From Sinonovacula constricta (lineage: Eukaryota > Mollusca > Bivalvia > Cardiida > Solecurtidae), in the NCBI GenBank assembly GCA_007844125.1, contig CM017567.1, positions 16,459,875-16,523,874 on the forward strand: a stretch of DNA of 64,000 nucleotides. The letters run 5' to 3'. The translations under genes and the position numbers were made by a program. This document shows positions 63,060 through 64,000 of this stretch, piece by piece (the stretch's first letter is position 1; every line of letters begins with the position of its first letter). The notes under the pieces were generated by a model. The model did no database searches and was not told where the DNA came from. It saw nothing but the letters and a program-made list of their open reading frames with translations.

Positions 63060-63765
63060 GAGACGGTTTTTTAGTCGCTTGTCGGACTCTTTCCGACCCA
63101 GACAAAGTCCGATATAGAGGAAATGGGACACCACTTCTTCATATGCATCCGGAAAAGACTCGAATCAGCTTTCGACTCATAAAGAGCCTTTGGCTGTATT
63201 TTGGGGACTGACTGACTTGAAAATGTCTCCGTAATTGGTCGAAAATCGGAATTTAGGTCTCGGATAGGCCACTTTGCGACTTCGACAAGGCCGACATAGA
63301 GCAACTGTGACACCTCTTGTTCATATGCATCCGAAAAAAGATCGAACCAGTTTTCGACTTCTGAAGAGCCTTTTACTCTATCTTGGAGATGACTGCCTGG
63401 AAAATGTCTCCGTAATTGGTAAAAAATGGTAAAAAATACTGGGTTTTTGGTCGCAGGTTGGCGTCTTCCCGACGAGGCCGACATAGAGGAAATGTGTCAC
63501 CACATATTCATATGCATTCGAAAGTGGATCGAACCAGCGATCGACTCCTGAAGAGCCTTTGGATCTATCTTGGAGATGATTGCCTGAACATGTTTCCGTA
63601 TTTGGTCGAAAATCAGCCAAAAAGATTTTTTGGTCACTGATAGGCCTCTTTCCGACCCTGACAAGGCCGACATAGAGGAAATGTGACACCACATCTTCAT
63701 ATGCATCCGAAAGAGGATCGAAGATGAAGAGCCTTTTAGTAACATCACGCCAAACAGTCTATTTT
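63060..63765. repeat. Satellite of about 187 bp, nearly 4 copies
   Basis: The ccgacatagag landmark lies at 63109 (diverged), 63291, 63478 and 63667, giving periods of 182, 187 and 189 bp. Each unit includes ttcatatgcatccgaaa, tgaagagccttt and gtctccgtaattggt. Overlapping minus-strand open frames are artefacts. Confidence 0.9.
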
Positions 63766-64000
63766 CATAGACCAAAAATGGCGACGTATATGAAATTTGA
63801 ACTGACTTCCCCAAACGTAAGATGATGCAAACCATGCAAAAGGTACAACGATATATATTACACCTTTCAATTTTTTTGATATCATTAAGTTTGAAAATTA
63901 TCTAGCATGCAACCGATACTGTTTTAACTACGTCAAGTTACTCAACATGATAATTTTCCTGTATGAAAACAGTATTTATACGATGTATATGTGCGGTTTT

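Noticed and set aside
63071..63835. Several overlapping minus-strand proteins of 100-137 residues
   Set aside because: They are frames through the satellite of about 187 bp and repeat each other's sequence in shifted frames.

Overview
The window is animal genomic DNA: split genes with GT-AG introns, AT-rich intergenic sequence, many micro- and minisatellites, and dense non-LTR retrotransposon and DNA-transposon debris. The mix (CR1/L2/jockey-like LINEs, one with a PHD finger fused to its endonuclease; tRNA-headed SINEs; hAT, Merlin and TTAA-type elements; a small FkbM/Star-like gene family) suggests a lophotrochozoan, most likely a bivalve mollusc. The species cannot be named from sequence alone. 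Most long open frames here are repeats or transposons, not host genes.

Host genes: two tandem paralogues on the + strand encode short type II membrane proteins with a lumenal FkbM-type (Methyltransf_21, Star-like) domain. Gene 1 has exons 6881-6982, 8450-8713, 22894-23088 and 23764-24126 (307 aa). Gene 2 has two alternative first exons (29825-29926 and 30979-31083), then 34452-34715, 46970-47164 and 48954-49322 (309 or 310 aa). All introns are phase 0. Exon 2 carries a 169-bp tract identical between the paralogues, and exon 4 is nearly identical, while exon 1, the start of exon 2 and exon 3 have diverged. This looks like gene conversion.

Layout: 1-6008 is repeat-rich and perhaps one TTAA-type inverted-repeat element. 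Gene 1 occupies 6881-24126. Its 14.2-kb intron 2 holds three abutting minisatellites (34-bp, 22-bp and 48-bp units; 8695-19616), then a 3.1-kb hAT-like element with a perfect 8-bp target duplication and a decayed LINE inside. 24127-29800 has Merlin and LINE fragments. Gene 2 occupies 29825-49394. Its intron 1 region holds an inverted repeat around the second first-exon, and its intron 2 holds a 4.86-kb TTAA-flanked element (20-bp perfect terminal repeats) into which a SINE and a nearly intact LINE have inserted, followed by two more LINE remnants. 49700-63800 is almost gene-free: AC microsatellites, two copies of a module rich in GGGGAC, degenerate and homogenised minisatellites (a 74-bp unit, about 50 copies) and a satellite of about 187 bp.

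The most unusual observation: the 34-bp minisatellite in gene 1 is built from the exon 2/intron 2 boundary itself (18 exon bases plus the splice donor and 16 intron bases), so the real donor is followed by about 67 donor-like copies. Gene 2 keeps only two units at the same place, which looks like the ancestral seed.
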